Below are positions 63,561-64,000 of a stretch of 64,000 bases of DNA, piece by piece. This stretch comes from Flammulina velutipes (lineage: Eukaryota > Basidiomycota > Agaricomycetes > Agaricales > Physalacriaceae), in NCBI GenBank assembly GCA_011800155.1, contig CM022378.1:372001-436000 (forward strand), read 5' to 3'. Position 1 is the first letter of the stretch. Every line of letters begins with the position of its first letter. Under the pieces are notes generated by a model. That model made no database searches, was not told where the DNA came from, and saw nothing but the letters and a program-made list of their open reading frames with translations. The position numbers and the translations under genes were made by a program.

Positions 63561-64000
63561 ATGAATCGGTCAGGTCCAGGTACTTCGACGAAAGTGGTAA
63601 CCAAGCGGTATCAGTCGACGGCGGGATTCCCGTCAAGCTTTGTATCTCGCGCCATGTCCCAGAATACCTGGTTCGACAGGATGTTCAGTGGTGAAGATAG
63701 CAGTCAGCCATACATCCCAGAGCCATACCAACCAACCAACTTCTCCGGAGAACTGCAGGCAACACCGTCCTTGACGCCGGAAGACATGTATAATTTAGGC
63801 TACACGAGGGAACAGATACAACATGTATTCTCCCAGGCCCAGCAGCAGCACAGTCCATCACCAGTACGAGGAGGGTATCCAGGAAATATAACATATCCTC
63901 CATCCCAAACCTCAACACCAATGCACCCTCGTTCCCAGTGGAATTCTGTCCAACAAAATGTAGTAGATCTGCAAGCTATTCTTCCCATGCAACCTTTAAG
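63561..64000 (+). CDS. Start of an unknown ORF running off the window
   Basis: Open from ATGAATCGGTCAGG (63561) to the last base, at least 146 codons. It reads MNRSGPGTSTKVVTKRYQST, AMSQNTWFDRMFSGEDSSQP, LTPEDMYNLGYTREQIQHVF and QQQHSPSPVRGGYPGNITYP. Polar, Gln/Ser/Pro-rich, with no domain so far. The style (flexible start, no intron, next to repeats) would suit the beginning of a retrotransposon gag, but a host gene is equally possible. A later Met at 63654 is an alternative start. Confidence 0.5.
   Translation, partial: MNRSGPGTSTKVVTKRYQSTAGFPSSFVSRAMSQNTWFDRMFSGEDSSQPYIPEPYQPTNFSGELQATPSLTPEDMYNLGYTREQIQHVFSQAQQQHSPSPVRGGYPGNITYPPSQTSTPMHPRSQWNSVQQNVVDLQAILPMQPL

Overview
The window is genomic DNA of a filamentous basidiomycete, most likely an Agaricomycete. 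The basis is many GT-AG introns of about 45-60 nt, a class II-type secreted haem peroxidase, a fungal Nup53, intron-bearing tRNAs, and the Plavaka, KDZ and chromovirus elements typical of mushroom genomes. Ordinary host genes occupy only about 8-16 kb and 30-32.5 kb. Most of the rest is mobile DNA, much of it young and nested. All gene models come from reading frames and splice signals by eye.

Layout. 1-1.5 kb: unassigned. 1.75-1.83 kb: degenerate tRNA-like sequence. 2.1-2.8 kb: 33-bp minisatellite with a higher-order repeat. 3.0-6.3 kb (-): truncated Ty3-type element (gag plus a second ORF). 8.1-9.5 kb (-): intact class II-type peroxidase. 10.2-13.6 kb (-): chromodomain/coiled-coil/C2H2 protein. 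14.0-14.8 kb (+) and 15.4-16.0 kb (-): two hypothetical genes. 16.1 kb: tRNA-Thr(AGT). 16.5-17.26 kb: start of a peroxidase pseudogene whose end lies at 29.47-29.67 kb. A 12,210-bp Plavaka-type DNA transposon (17258-29467) sits between the halves; it has TIRs, a 2-bp AC target duplication, a multi-exon transposase and two large accessory genes. 30.2-31.1 kb: probable small spliced gene. 31.2 kb: tRNA-Gly(GCC). 31.5-32.4 kb (-): NUP53.

34.47-63.12 kb is one Ty3/chromovirus retrotransposon on the minus strand. It has two 168-bp LTRs that read identical here and a 5-bp TCTGG target duplication. Three further elements interrupt it: a 2,849-bp fold-back element with 1,246-bp inverted arms (41250-44098, 7-bp duplication GAACGGC), a Tc1/mariner element (44610-45847, TA) and a 14,215-bp KDZ transposon (48478-62692, 7-bp duplication CAGTTCA). 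Excising each insert with one target copy leaves the gag-protease-RT frame open, apart from one in-frame UGA followed by CUA between protease and RT. Beyond pol, on the same strand, is a spliced third ORF of unknown function.

The KDZ element carries its transposase plus six other genes: two with RNase H1 N-terminal (viroplasmin-type) domains, one large HMG-like/acidic protein, one with a basic N-terminal motif, and two small unknowns. The window ends inside an unfinished plus-strand ORF (63561 onward). The least described items are the cargo-rich KDZ and Plavaka elements, the retrotransposon's third ORF and UGA-CUA junction, and the long-armed fold-back element.
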